Counted from the first letter of the stretch, positions 26,343 to 35,942 are shown. The stretch is DNA of 64,000 nucleotides from an uncultured Carboxylicivirga sp. (GCF_963674565.1 NZ_OY771430.1:5208001-5272000); one strand, 5' to 3'. Notes: generated by a model not told the origin, from the sequence alone. Translations and numbers: made by a program.

Positions 26343-28616
26343 TTATTTAATGACAAACGATGTTTCAATGGTTTCTGCTGAATTTCCGCCAACCATTACC
26401 TTAAAACTGCCTTTTTCAATGACATATGTGCCGTTTGGATGAAAATAACCTAACTCATCTTTGCCTAAAGTAAAGGTAACTTCTTTTGACTCTCCGGCAT
26501 TCAGTTCAATTTTGTTAAAACCCTTTAGTTCTTTAACCGGGCGGGCATAGGTAGCCACTTCATCCCGAATATATAACTGAATAACCTCTTTTCCTTTAAC
26601 ATTACCTGTATTGTTAACTGTAACCGACACTTTTACATCACCACCCGGTTGAATCTCAGTTTTATCCAAATTGAGATCTGAATAGGCAAATGAAGTATAA
26701 CTTAAACCATATCCGAATGGATATTGTGGTGTGTTGGGAGAATCTGTGTATCTCGACCAAAGGTTATCCATTTCATTACCACCTGGGCGACCTGTATTTT
26801 TGTAATTGTAATAGATTGGAATCTGACCAACACTGCGAGGGAAAGTCATTGGTAATTTACCGGAAGGATTAATTTTACCAAACAATACATCAGCCATTGC
26901 ATTACCCGCTTCCGATCCGGCATGCCATGTTTCGAGAATGGCTGCGGCTTTTTCAGCTAATTCTGGAATAACCACCGGGCGACCTGTCATCAGAACAACC
27001 ACAATATTTTTATTTACTTTGTAAATTTCTTCAAACAGTTCAACCTGAAGTCCTGATAAAGTTATGTCAGTCTGGCTTCTACCTTCTCCCGATTGATAAG
27101 CATCTTCGCCAATGGCCAATAACACAACATCGGATTTTTTAGCAGCTTTTACAGCTTCTTTAAATCCGGATCTGTCATCTTGGTTGAATGTAAGGATATT
27201 TGAAAAAGTTCTTTCTCCGGTTACCAGATCACAACCTTTGGCATAATTTACTTTAATGTCATCGTCACAAGCAGCGGTAACACCTTCTAATAAAGAAACT
27301 GCAGAGTTCGAAATGGCTTTTGCTCTCCAGTTACCTAGAGGAGAATCTTTATCATCTGCCAAAGGACCAATAACAGCAATTGACTTAACATCCTTTCCAA
27401 CTGGCAGAATATTGTTTTCATTCTTTAAAAGCACCATTGACTCACTCGCCACTTTGCGTGCAGCTTCTTTGTTTTCTACTGTTAACAATGAATTTTTCTC
27501 ACGATCCTCATTACAATATTTATATGGATCGTCAAACAAACCCAATCGGTATTTAATTCGCAGAATTCTGCGAACAGCATCGTCAACATATCTCTCATCT
27601 ACCTCACCAGACTCAACCAACTCCTTTAGATGACTTAAGTATGCATCTGCTTCCATATCCATATCAGAGCCTCCTTTAATGGCTCTTAAAGCAGCTTCTT
27701 TCAAATCTGCGGCGGCTCCATGTTGAATCATCTCACCAATGCTGTTCCAATCTGATACTACAAAACCATCAAATTCCCACTGACCTTTTAATAAAGTACG
27801 CTGTAAATAAGAACTGGCAGTAGCAGGTAAACCATCTATGGTGTTAAATGAATTCATGAAAGTGGCAACACCAGCATCACTTGCCGCTTTAAAAGTAGGT
27901 AGTACCACATTGTGCAAAGATTCTCCGCCAATTTCTACTGCATTGTAATCACGTCCCGATTCAGAGAAGGCATAACCTGCAAAATGCTTGGCACAGGCAG
28001 CAATGGTGTATTCATTACTTAAATCGTCACCCTGAAAACCCTGAACTCTCGCTTTGGCAAATGCAGAACCCAGATAAGTATCTTCTCCGGCTCCTTCCAT
28101 TACTCTTCCCCAGCGTGCATCACGCCCAACATCTACCATTGGAGCAAAAGTCCATTGCAATCCGTTGGCAGCAGCTTCTTTAGCAGCAACACTGGCTGAT
28201 AGCCTGGCTAATTCAGGATCCCATGACGCAGCTTCACCCAATGGTATTGGAAACATCGTCTGATGTCCGTGAACCACATCATATCCAAAAATCAAAGGAA
28301 TACCCAATCGACTATTTTCAACTACCAATTGTTGAGCTTTTCGGGTTGCTTCGGCACCCACCACATTCAGCATTGACCCTACACGTCCCTGCTTCAAATC
28401 ATCAAGTAATTGTTGAGAACCATCCGTTTTAGGCGCAGGTCCGGTCATTTCCCATTGACCAGTGCGTTGATTCATCTGTCCGATTTTTTCCTCCAATGTC
28501 ATCTTTCCAAGAAGATCTTCAACAAAACGGTCTTCTTCAGAATCGCCCCCTCCATCAATGGAACAAGCTGTTAACCCCAATGTCATCATTATTAATACTC
28601 CTAAAATATGTTTCAT
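26343..28616 (-). CDS. bglX: GH3 beta-glucosidase, lipoprotein
   Basis: A glycoside hydrolase family 3 enzyme, BglX-like, that removes terminal beta-glucose from oligosaccharides. I start at ATG 28614-28616, which gives a lipoprotein signal (MKHILGVLIMMTLGLTACSID, lipidated Cys in LTAC); an upstream ATG adds seven unlikely residues. Domains: GH3 N-terminal barrel about 35-370 with the nucleophile aspartate in GFVVSDWNSIGEM, GH3 C-terminal domain about 405-620 (NILPVGKDVKSIAVIGPLAD, GEDAYQSGEGRSQTDITL), and a fibronectin III-like domain about 660-757. Being exported and lipid-anchored, it would act outside the cytosol, feeding glucose or disaccharides to the upstream symporter. It follows the cellobiose phosphorylase gene after a terminator-like hairpin. 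Confidence 0.92.
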   Translation of the reverse strand: MKHILGVLIMMTLGLTACSIDGGGDSEEDRFVEDLLGKMTLEEKIGQMNQRTGQWEMTGPAPKTDGSQQLLDDLKQGRVGSMLNVVGAEATRKAQQLVVENSRLGIPLIFGYDVVHGHQTMFPIPLGEAASWDPELARLSASVAAKEAAANGLQWTFAPMVDVGRDARWGRVMEGAGEDTYLGSAFAKARVQGFQGDDLSNEYTIAACAKHFAGYAFSESGRDYNAVEIGGESLHNVVLPTFKAASDAGVATFMNSFNTIDGLPATASSYLQRTLLKGQWEFDGFVVSDWNSIGEMIQHGAAADLKEAALRAIKGGSDMDMEADAYLSHLKELVESGEVDERYVDDAVRRILRIKYRLGLFDDPYKYCNEDREKNSLLTVENKEAARKVASESMVLLKNENNILPVGKDVKSIAVIGPLADDKDSPLGNWRAKAISNSAVSLLEGVTAACDDDIKVNYAKGCDLVTGERTFSNILTFNQDDRSGFKEAVKAAKKSDVVLLAIGEDAYQSGEGRSQTDITLSGLQVELFEEIYKVNKNIVVVLMTGRPVVIPELAEKAAAILETWHAGSEAGNAMADVLFGKINPSGKLPMTFPRSVGQIPIYYNYKNTGRPGGNEMDNLWSRYTDSPNTPQYPFGYGLSYTSFAYSDLNLDKTEIQPGGDVKVSVTVNNTGNVKGKEVIQLYIRDEVATYARPVKELKGFNKIELNAGESKEVTFTLGKDELGYFHPNGTYVIEKGSFKVMVGGNSAETIETSFVIK

Positions 28617-28647
28617 AATAGCGTGAATTATACTCATTAAAAGTAAA

Positions 28648-28680
28648 TAAAAAGGTTGCCATTAAAGAATGACAACCTTA
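28648..28680 (-). terminator. Hairpin between cellobiose phosphorylase and GH3 genes
   Basis: A 12-bp stem (28652-28663 with 28668-28679, one G-T pair), 4-base loop and T run on the minus strand. It would end or reduce the upstream transcript before the GH3 gene 32 bases further on. Confidence 0.7.
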
Positions 28681-28715
28681 TTTTATATGGTTTCAGGATA
28701 TTTATTATCCTTGTT

Positions 28716-31139
28716 TTAGATTACAACTTTTACGCTGACAGCGCTACTTTTCTGCATAGGAATTACATTGCCTTCAATCTTGTTGCCATCAATCCAGATG
28801 CCTTTTTCTACAGAACCATTATTCACCACTTCGATGTTATATAATGTTCCACGAAACTTGCGATTTACAGTAAATCCTTTCCAGTCAGAAGGAATACAAG
28901 GGTCAACTACCAGACCGATATAATCAGGTCGAACACCTAAAATATACTGACTGATGGTATAGAAATTCCATGCGGCAGTACCTGTTAACCAAGAGTTTTT
29001 AGCCTCACCAGGTTTGAAGGCATCTTTACCGGCAATCATTTGTGAGTATACATAAGGTTCCGTCTTGTGCAGATCACTGATATCTTCTAAATAAGCCGGA
29101 CAAATTTTCTTGAAATAGTCCCATGCTCTTTCAGCGTTACCGTTCAATACCTCACCAATAATCACCCAAGGATTATTGTGACAGAAAATACCCGCATTTT
29201 CTTTGTAACCGGCAGGATATGATGAGATTTCACCATATTCAACCACATATTCTGAGAAAGGAGGGTTGTTAAGTACAATTCCATATTCGCAATCCAGTCT
29301 TTCTTTAACCGAATCCAACGCTTTGGTACACATGCCTTCATCTTTGCCGATTTCTGCCATTGTACACCATCCTTGCGATTCAATAAAGATCTGACCTTCT
29401 TTATTCTCTTTGCTACCTACTTTTTTACCGTAGTAGTCGTAAGCACGAAGATACCAGTCGCCATCCCAACCATGTTGCTTAACTGCTTCAATCATTGCAT
29501 CAACATGTTTCTGGGCGCGTGCAGCCTCCTCGGTTTTACCTAAAACATTACACAACTCAATATAATCGCGACCGTAAACCACAAACAAACCTGCAATCAT
29601 TAAAGACTCAGCTTTAGAGCCTTCTGTTTTATTCTCAGTGGTCTGGAAAGATTCATTCGGATCGTTTGAGAAACAGTTCAGGTTCAGACAGTCGTTCCAG
29701 TCGGCACGGCCAATTAATGGTAATCCGTGAGGACCTAAATTATTAACCACATGATCGAAAGAAATGGTCAGGTGATCAAACATTGTTTTTGCAACACTCA
29801 TGTCGTTATCAAATGGAACCATTTCATCCAGAATTGAGAAGTCGCCCGTTTCTTTAATGTAACTTACAACACCCAGAATCAACCACATTGGATCATCGTT
29901 AAATCCGCCACCGATATCGTTGTTTCCTCGTTTGGTTAGCGGTTGATACTGGTGATAACAACCTCCGTCAGGGAATTGAGTTGAAGCGATATCAATGATT
30001 CGTTCGCGTGCACGCTCCGGAATCTGATGCACAAAACCAATTAAATCCTGGTTTGAATCACGGAAACCCATTCCACGACCTATTCCACTTTCGAAGTAAG
30101 ATGCAGAACGCGAGAAGTTAAAAGTGATCATACACTGATATTGGTTCCAGATGTTTACCATTCGGTCCAGTTTCTCGTCACCAGAATCAACGGTATAAAC
30201 ATCCAACAATTCTTCCCAGTATGTTTTCAGTTCATCAAATGCAGCATCTACTTTTTCAGCAGTATCGAATTTAGCCAAAGTAGCTTTTGCTTTTGTTTTG
30301 TTGATTATGCCTTTGCTTTCCCACTTTTCATCCTGTGTATTTTCAACATATCCCAATACAAAAACAAAGTCTTTGCTTTCACCTGGCTTTAATTCAACTT
30401 CAATATAATGAGATGCCACAGGAGACCATCCATGAGCAACACTCATTCCGGGCTTGCCTTCCAACACTTTTTGAGGTTCGTGGAATCCGTTATATAATCC
30501 AAAGAATGTTTCGCGATCGGTATCATAACCATCAATTTCGGTATTTACCGAATAGTAGGCATAGTGATCACGACGTTCTTTATATTCTGTTTTGTGGTAG
30601 ATTGTTGAACCCTCAATCTCCACTTCACCTGTTGAGAAATTACGCTGGAAATTTTCCATGTCGGTAGCAGCATTCCATAATGCCCACTCCATAAATGAAA
30701 ATAACTTTAACTTTTTAGTTTCATTTGAAGTATTTGTTAAAGTCACTTTTTGAACTTCAGCCCATGTTTTCAAAGGAACAAAAAAGAGTACTTCAGCTGA
30801 AATGCCATCCTTCTCACCTTTAATTTTAGTGTAGTTCATTCCATGACGACACTCATAATTATCCAAAGGTGTTTTGCAAGGCTTCCAACCCGGTGACCAA
30901 ACTGATTTGCCATCATTGATATAAAAATAACGACCGCCGTTATCCATTGGCACGTTATTATATCTGTATCTTGTTATACGACGGAATTTGGCATCCTTAT
31001 AGAAAGAATATCCACCCGCAGTATTAGATATCAATGAAAAGAAATCCTCATTACCCAGGTAATTAATCCAAGGCCATGGAGTCTGAGGAGTGGTAATAAC
31101 ATACTCTTTTGCTACATCATCAAAATATCCAAATTTCAT
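28716..31139 (-). CDS. Cellobiose phosphorylase (GH94)
   Basis: This cytosolic enzyme splits cellobiose with phosphate into glucose 1-phosphate and glucose, saving one ATP. The 807 residues match the roughly 810-residue clostridial cellobiose phosphorylases very closely along their whole length, including MKFGYFDD at the N-terminus, YFESGIGRGMGFRDSNQD near 355-372, the general-acid region GRADWNDCLNLNCF near 475-490, ESQGWCTMAEIG and NSWLTGTAAWNF. No signal peptide is present. Neighbours fit: a GPH symporter 56 bases upstream, an NrtR-like regulator before that, and a GH3 beta-glucosidase downstream. Other GH94 activities (chitobiose, laminaribiose, cyclic glucan) are less likely given the similarity I recall to characterised cellobiose phosphorylases. 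Confidence 0.92.
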   Translation of the reverse strand: MKFGYFDDVAKEYVITTPQTPWPWINYLGNEDFFSLISNTAGGYSFYKDAKFRRITRYRYNNVPMDNGGRYFYINDGKSVWSPGWKPCKTPLDNYECRHGMNYTKIKGEKDGISAEVLFFVPLKTWAEVQKVTLTNTSNETKKLKLFSFMEWALWNAATDMENFQRNFSTGEVEIEGSTIYHKTEYKERRDHYAYYSVNTEIDGYDTDRETFFGLYNGFHEPQKVLEGKPGMSVAHGWSPVASHYIEVELKPGESKDFVFVLGYVENTQDEKWESKGIINKTKAKATLAKFDTAEKVDAAFDELKTYWEELLDVYTVDSGDEKLDRMVNIWNQYQCMITFNFSRSASYFESGIGRGMGFRDSNQDLIGFVHQIPERARERIIDIASTQFPDGGCYHQYQPLTKRGNNDIGGGFNDDPMWLILGVVSYIKETGDFSILDEMVPFDNDMSVAKTMFDHLTISFDHVVNNLGPHGLPLIGRADWNDCLNLNCFSNDPNESFQTTENKTEGSKAESLMIAGLFVVYGRDYIELCNVLGKTEEAARAQKHVDAMIEAVKQHGWDGDWYLRAYDYYGKKVGSKENKEGQIFIESQGWCTMAEIGKDEGMCTKALDSVKERLDCEYGIVLNNPPFSEYVVEYGEISSYPAGYKENAGIFCHNNPWVIIGEVLNGNAERAWDYFKKICPAYLEDISDLHKTEPYVYSQMIAGKDAFKPGEAKNSWLTGTAAWNFYTISQYILGVRPDYIGLVVDPCIPSDWKGFTVNRKFRGTLYNIEVVNNGSVEKGIWIDGNKIEGNVIPMQKSSAVSVKVVI

Positions 31140-31195
31140 AACTTTTTTATATAATCTATTCTTTTATCTTAATACTTATAAAGTTTAATCTATCT

Positions 31196-32800
31196 CTATT
31201 CGTTAATCCGCCTAGCTTCAAGCTCCCGGGTGATTTCATCCATCTTATCCTGATTTAAAGGATAAATTGTCATGATAATAGCAGCTAACAAAGCAACTAA
31301 AGCTGGAATCCAGCTCATTAGCATTTTTATTCCAGGTATAGCTCCTTCAATTGTAGAAGAATCCATCCCATCGTAACTAAATGCAGCTAATACAGCACCA
31401 ATCAATGCAGCAGCAAGTCCTCCTCCGAATTTCGTTACAAAGGAGCCAGCAGAATATATTAAACCTGTTGCACGGCGGCCATTTTTGTACTCGGAATAAT
31501 CGGCTGCATCACCCAGCATAGTAAAGAAGAGAGTTGGGAAGATTGCCGCTCCAAATTCTGAAATAATACCTATTGAAAAAATTGCACTTATATCCTGTGG
31601 CCCGCAAAAAATGAAAAGTGCATTAGCACCACCGGAGAATAGTAAGGCATAAATAAACAAACGTCTCTTGCCAAATACTTTACTTAAAGGAGCTGTTACC
31701 ATAGCACCAATGATGGAAGCTATCATAAGTCCTACCAGGTAAGTGGCAGCCAGTAGTTGATTGTTTACATATGAAGTAAAATAATACATAACCATACCTT
31801 GTTTGGTAGAATTATAAATAGTCCATAGTAAACCAACAACCAAAAGAACCAACCAGGGCTTGTTTTTAATCAAATCTTGTAAGTCTCTTAATAAATTCGT
31901 CTTTTGCTCTTTAGGAGGTGCTACCCTTTCCTTTGTACTGGCAAAAGTTATAAACATGAATAGTGCAAGAAATGCTGATAAAACATAAATGGAATAACTA
32001 TAGCCTTTCTTTTGATTGATCAAACGAATTTTGTCAGTTGTCAACTCGGATTCTCCCTCAGCAATAAAGCAATATTCCTTATTGGCTTCCATTGCAAAGC
32101 TAATATGGGTTGCAGGTTTAGTAACGGAGTCATTAATAGCATTAGCCCATGATAAATTCGCAATTCCATCTTTCGTTTTTATATTGGCATTAGGAACATC
32201 CTGTGAAGAGGATACTACCACTTCAAATTTTGTATTGTTTATTTCAGTAATATCAATTTTAGGATTAACATTTCCAAAATGAGCTACTAAGTATAAAAGA
32301 GCTCCCTGTACTATCATGCCTCCGGCAAAAGCACCAACCATTCTGTATGAACCAATACTGGTTCTTTCCTTATTATCTCCGGTCATCACAGCCATTAATG
32401 CTCCGTACGGTATATTATTGGCAGTATAAATCAATGTGAAGAGGATATAGGTAGTGTAGGCATAAATTATTTTTCCGGTTGATCCCAACTCGGGAGTTGT
32501 AAATAATAAAGATAGTATAACCCCCAAGGGTATTGCGGTCCAAAGTATCCATGGACGGAATTTTCCATATTTAGAGTTGGTTATATCTCCTATTACACCC
32601 ATACCGATATCACTTATTCCATCACTTAATCTGGCGACTAATAGTAATAAGCCGGCAGCTGCGGGTGTCAATCCAAAAACATCAGTATAAAAGAATAATA
32701 AAAAGGTAGATACTCCGCGCCAGGCAATGTTAGCAGCTCCGTCACCTAAAGCATATCCGATCTTTTCAAAAACTGAGATTTTATTTGATAATTTGTTCAT
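31196..32800 (-). CDS. GPH-family sugar:cation symporter with periplasmic insertion
   Basis: A major-facilitator-type transporter of the glycoside-pentoside-hexuronide:cation family, 534 residues. Motifs include EKIGYALGDGAANIAWRG at the N-terminus, LSDGISDIGMGVIGD in the first loop, YGKFRPWILWTAIP, IPYGALMAVMT and GDAADYSEYKNGRRATG near 415. About 12 membrane helices are seen. Between helices 5 and 6 (about residues 178-268) there is a polar insertion of roughly 90 residues that typical members lack; membrane topology places it in the periplasm. Tight linkage to cellobiose phosphorylase points to cellobiose or a related beta-glucoside as the substrate. It starts 9 bases after the regulator gene. 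Confidence 0.88.
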   Translation of the reverse strand: MNKLSNKISVFEKIGYALGDGAANIAWRGVSTFLLFFYTDVFGLTPAAAGLLLLVARLSDGISDIGMGVIGDITNSKYGKFRPWILWTAIPLGVILSLLFTTPELGSTGKIIYAYTTYILFTLIYTANNIPYGALMAVMTGDNKERTSIGSYRMVGAFAGGMIVQGALLYLVAHFGNVNPKIDITEINNTKFEVVVSSSQDVPNANIKTKDGIANLSWANAINDSVTKPATHISFAMEANKEYCFIAEGESELTTDKIRLINQKKGYSYSIYVLSAFLALFMFITFASTKERVAPPKEQKTNLLRDLQDLIKNKPWLVLLVVGLLWTIYNSTKQGMVMYYFTSYVNNQLLAATYLVGLMIASIIGAMVTAPLSKVFGKRRLFIYALLFSGGANALFIFCGPQDISAIFSIGIISEFGAAIFPTLFFTMLGDAADYSEYKNGRRATGLIYSAGSFVTKFGGGLAAALIGAVLAAFSYDGMDSSTIEGAIPGIKMLMSWIPALVALLAAIIMTIYPLNQDKMDEITRELEARRINE

Positions 32801-32809
32801 TACCTGGAT

Positions 32810-33547
32810 TTAAACTAAAAAATTAAGTATTTCTTTTCTTGTTTTCTCATAAACTTCGCGACTAAACATATATAGTCGTGCAGGCTTATGTGCTACACCC
32901 TTTTGCTTTTCGTCCAGAGGTATTAAGTATTTCATTCGGGCTACTTTTTTTCTGAAGTTACGCTTATCGAATGTGGTATCTAAAATTATTTCGTATACTT
33001 TTTGTAATTGCGTCAGGGTAAATTTTTCAGGTAATAACTCAAAACCAATTGGTTCATGAATCAATTTATTACGCATTGCAACGAGTGCTTCAGAAAGTAT
33101 CAGTTTATGGTCAAAACCTAATTCAGTTATCTCATCAACGGGCATCCATCTAACATTTCTGCCTTTCCATTCTAAGGTAACTTTTTGAGTAGCCAGCAAT
33201 GCAAAGAAACCAATTGAAACAATCCTGTTGTCGGGGTTTCTATCGTTGAAGAGTAACCATTTTCGATCATTCTCTTTTTTTAATCGATCAGGGGCTGCAA
33301 AGGTTTTAAATTGTTCAAGATAGATGTTTCTCATACCGGTCAGATCGTATACAATCCTGTCAGCAGCTTCAACTATGGTCTCATCTTCATAAATATGATT
33401 TCCTGTAAGTGTTAAATCGGTAAAATCAATCCCCCCATCGTTGTCTATTAGTGTTCTATCTACAACAAGAACATTTAATTTTTCAAAATCAAAACCAAAA
33501 ATAACACAGTCAACTGATATGTAATTGTTTAAAATTCTATTTGACAT
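32810..33547 (-). CDS. NrtR-like transcriptional regulator (Nudix-related)
   Basis: The 245 residues comprise an N-terminal Nudix-fold domain (about 8-150) and a C-terminal winged helix (about 160-245: FTLTQLQKVYEIILDTTFDKRNFRKKVARM, quoted in part). The Nudix box is degenerate: after GNHIYEDETIVEAAD the catalytic REXXEE motif is replaced by DRIVYD, so hydrolase activity is unlikely and a sensor role is expected. NrtR-family members control NAD or sugar genes; in Bacteroides a member, AraR, controls arabinose use. As first gene before the symporter and cellobiose phosphorylase it probably senses a sugar or sugar phosphate and controls this operon. Confidence 0.85.
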   Translation of the reverse strand: MSNRILNNYISVDCVIFGFDFEKLNVLVVDRTLIDNDGGIDFTDLTLTGNHIYEDETIVEAADRIVYDLTGMRNIYLEQFKTFAAPDRLKKENDRKWLLFNDRNPDNRIVSIGFFALLATQKVTLEWKGRNVRWMPVDEITELGFDHKLILSEALVAMRNKLIHEPIGFELLPEKFTLTQLQKVYEIILDTTFDKRNFRKKVARMKYLIPLDEKQKGVAHKPARLYMFSREVYEKTRKEILNFLV

Positions 33548-34073
33548 AGATTACTTTCATTTTACCTATTCGGTGTAATTTTAATCAATATTTGATAGTG
33601 TTGATAGTACACTTATTAAAGTGCAGCTAATATAGTAGATTATTTATTAGATTTCAAATAGCTTAATTGTAAGTTTAACAATTCTGAAATTAGGTTTATG
33701 CTTAATCAATTGTCATCAGTGTCAGACACAATAAGGAATAAGCATCTCTAAATACTAATAGTTTAGAATCAATCTAAATGTAAATGTACACCTTATTATC
33801 AGATATTTAAATTCAAAATATTTGGCTTTTTGTATTAGAACAATAATAATCAGTGTACATTTACAGAGATTTACGGAACAACTTGTTTTTAAACAAGAAA
33901 GCCCTTAACTTGTTAAAATAGCATTTCCGCCCTGAATCTAAAAGAATGTTAAACATTAAGGAAAAAATTCAGTAATCTGGATTAATTTTTAATTTTACCG
34001 ACCTTAGAAAAAGTTGAAATAATTTTATAGATAAGATTTTGCTTATTCATAACACTAAAAAATATAATTCAAT
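33548..34073. other. Divergent intergenic region between the NrtR-like gene and mdh
   Basis: The 526 bases contain no credible gene. They hold three dyads with GTGT/ACAC arms: AGTG...CACT at 33597-33613, GTGTCAGACAC at 33719-33729, and the inverted pair described separately. Promoters for both directions must lie here; no unambiguous -33/-7 pair is visible. Confidence 0.6.
33779..33865. promoter_or_regulatory. 13-bp inverted repeat, candidate operator pair
   Basis: TGTAAATGTACAC at 33779-33791 and its exact reverse complement GTGTACATTTACA at 33853-33865 are separated by 61 bases. The position, 230-320 bases before the NrtR-like gene and 210-295 before mdh, suits a pair of operator half-sites or a looping site. 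That the NrtR-like protein binds here is inference. Confidence 0.4.
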
Positions 34074-35006
34074 ATGAAAGTAACCGTTGTAGGAGCCGGT
34101 AATGTAGGTGCTACCTGTGCAGATGTTTTGGCATACAGAGAAATTGCCAACGAAGTGGTTTTGGTTGACATTAAAGAAGGTGTTGCCGAGGGAAAAGCTT
34201 TAGATATTTGGCAAAAAGCTCCAATTAACTTATATGACACCAGAACTGTAGGGGTTACCAATGATTATTCAAAAACTGCAGGATCAGATGTTGTTGTTAT
34301 TACTTCAGGATTACCTCGTAAGCCAGGTATGACTCGTGATGACTTAATTGAAACGAATGCCGGAATTGTGAAATCAGTTACTGAGCAAGTAGTAAAATAT
34401 TCTCCTGAAGCCATTATTGTTATTGTGTCCAATCCATTGGATGTTATGACATTTCAGGCTCATTTGACATCTAATTTCCCACGTACAAAAGTAATTGGTA
34501 TGGCTGGAGTTCTTGATACAGCTCGTTACAGAGCCTTTTTGGCTGAGGAGCTAAATGTATCTCCAAAAGATATTCAGGCTGTATTAATGGGTGGTCATGG
34601 TGATACAATGGTTCCACTTCCTCGCTATACTACTGTTGGTGGTATACCTGTTACCGAATTGATTGATGCTGAAAAGCTGGACGCCATAATTGAGCGCACT
34701 AAATTTGGTGGTGGCGAATTAGTTAAATTAATGGGCACATCAGCATGGTATGCTCCTGGTTCGGCAGCTGCTCAGATGGTGGAAGCAATCATTAAAGATC
34801 AAAAAAGAGTATTTCCGGTTTGTATTAAATTAGATGGTGAATACGGAATTGATGATTGTTACCTTGGAGTGCCGGTTGTTTTAGGTAAAAACGGCGTTGA
34901 AAAAGTATTGGAATTAAAACTTAATGATGATGAAAAAGAATTGCTTCAGGAAAGTCGTAAACATGTTCGTGAAGTAATGGAAGTTCTTGAACGATTAGGT
35001 AAATAA
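34074..35006 (+). CDS. mdh: Malate dehydrogenase
   Basis: Interconverts malate and oxaloacetate with NAD in the TCA cycle. The 310-residue protein is of the LDH-like malate dehydrogenase type: nucleotide-binding GAGNVG (8-13), D32 at the end of the second strand indicating NAD rather than NADP, substrate arginines R82 and R88 in the mobile loop LPRKPGMTRDDL, R151 in GVLDTARYR and catalytic H175 in GGHGDTMV. The arginine in the loop favours malate over lactate. The gene stands alone with a long leader and its own terminator. Confidence 0.96.
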   Translation: MKVTVVGAGNVGATCADVLAYREIANEVVLVDIKEGVAEGKALDIWQKAPINLYDTRTVGVTNDYSKTAGSDVVVITSGLPRKPGMTRDDLIETNAGIVKSVTEQVVKYSPEAIIVIVSNPLDVMTFQAHLTSNFPRTKVIGMAGVLDTARYRAFLAEELNVSPKDIQAVLMGGHGDTMVPLPRYTTVGGIPVTELIDAEKLDAIIERTKFGGGELVKLMGTSAWYAPGSAAAQMVEAIIKDQKRVFPVCIKLDGEYGIDDCYLGVPVVLGKNGVEKVLELKLNDDEKELLQESRKHVREVMEVLERLGK

Positions 35007-35026
35007 TATTTATTATATACATATAC

Positions 35027-35056
35027 AAACCCATCCTGATAGGGATGGGTTTTTTA
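35027..35056 (+). terminator. Terminator after mdh
   Basis: AAACCCATCC and GGATGGGTTT form a 10-bp stem with a 6-base loop and a T run. Confidence 0.85.
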
Positions 35057-35213
35057 TTGTTCGAAAATGAACATGGTTTTGTTTAAAATCGTTCATTTTT
35101 ACCAATGACTATCCTATGCCTTTGTTTTTTATGTGTCAGATAATGAGGATTATATGATGAGTGGCACAAAGTCTGTAATTAGTTTAGTAACAAAACAAAT
35201 GGAGGATATAGTC

Positions 35214-35942
35214 ATGAAAACTGAAATTAACCACACCCCAAGACACTCAACAGCCAACTACATTTTTTTCGGCATTACATTGAGTATTTTTACATTGAGT
35301 ATCTATTTCTCATTGGTACAAAATAATTTAGATTTTTATACTAACACTAGTGTAACTTCTATATTAAATCGTCAGGCGACTGCTACATCATCAGTAACCG
35401 TTACTGAATTAAGTCCGATTGATTTGAAACAATATTTTGAAGAAGTAGTTGAAGAACCGATCGCAATTGATAACTGGATGAGTGATGCATCCTGGATTTC
35501 AACAACAACAACAATTGCTTATATCAATGCTGATTATGTGGAAGAAGCAATGCCGGTTCAGGAATGGATGGTTTCCGCTGAAACATGGAATTTTCCAGTG
35601 GAACAGGAATTTTCAGAAGCTTCAATTCCTCTTGAGAGTTGGATGCTAAATGCTTCTGAATGGAGTTTGATAAATTCTACTTATTTTGATGAATCTGCAA
35701 TAGTTGAAGCATCTATTCCAATTGAAAACTGGATGCTTAGCACAGATAGTTGGTTAACAACTTTCAATGAAGAATATGTAGAAGCTGCAATTCCGATTGA
35801 AGACTGGATGTTATCGACTTCATCATGGCAAATTATTGAAGTTTTAAATTCGAATTACGAAGAAAAAGATATAGCCATAGAGTCGTGGATGCTAAATATT
35901 AATAGCTGGGAGAACCTCAGTAATTCTTATGCCAACCAATAA
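35214..35942 (+). CDS. Membrane-anchored protein with six W-M repeats, unknown function
   Basis: I do not recognise a named family. From ATG 35214, preceded by GGAGG nine bases upstream, the protein has 242 residues; in-frame GTG 35133 and ATG 35154 are alternative starts. One transmembrane helix (about 15-36, FFGITLSIFTLSIYFSLV) follows a short basic N-terminus, so the rest faces the periplasm. Six tandem repeats of about 25-30 residues follow, each with the core I/M-P/A-I/V/L-E/D/Q-x-W-M-x4-W (IAIDNWMSDASW, MPVQEWMVSAETW, IPLESWMLNASEW, IPIENWMLSTDSW, IPIEDWMLSTSSW, IAIESWMLNINSW). The repeats are acidic and contain no cysteine. It sits between terminators as a single gene. Confidence 0.7.
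   Translation: MKTEINHTPRHSTANYIFFGITLSIFTLSIYFSLVQNNLDFYTNTSVTSILNRQATATSSVTVTELSPIDLKQYFEEVVEEPIAIDNWMSDASWISTTTTIAYINADYVEEAMPVQEWMVSAETWNFPVEQEFSEASIPLESWMLNASEWSLINSTYFDESAIVEASIPIENWMLSTDSWLTTFNEEYVEAAIPIEDWMLSTSSWQIIEVLNSNYEEKDIAIESWMLNINSWENLSNSYANQ

Noticed and set aside
27256..27633. 125-codon frame opposite the GH3 gene
   Set aside because: It lies wholly inside a well-supported GH3 coding region on the other strand and has no ribosome-binding site or family features.
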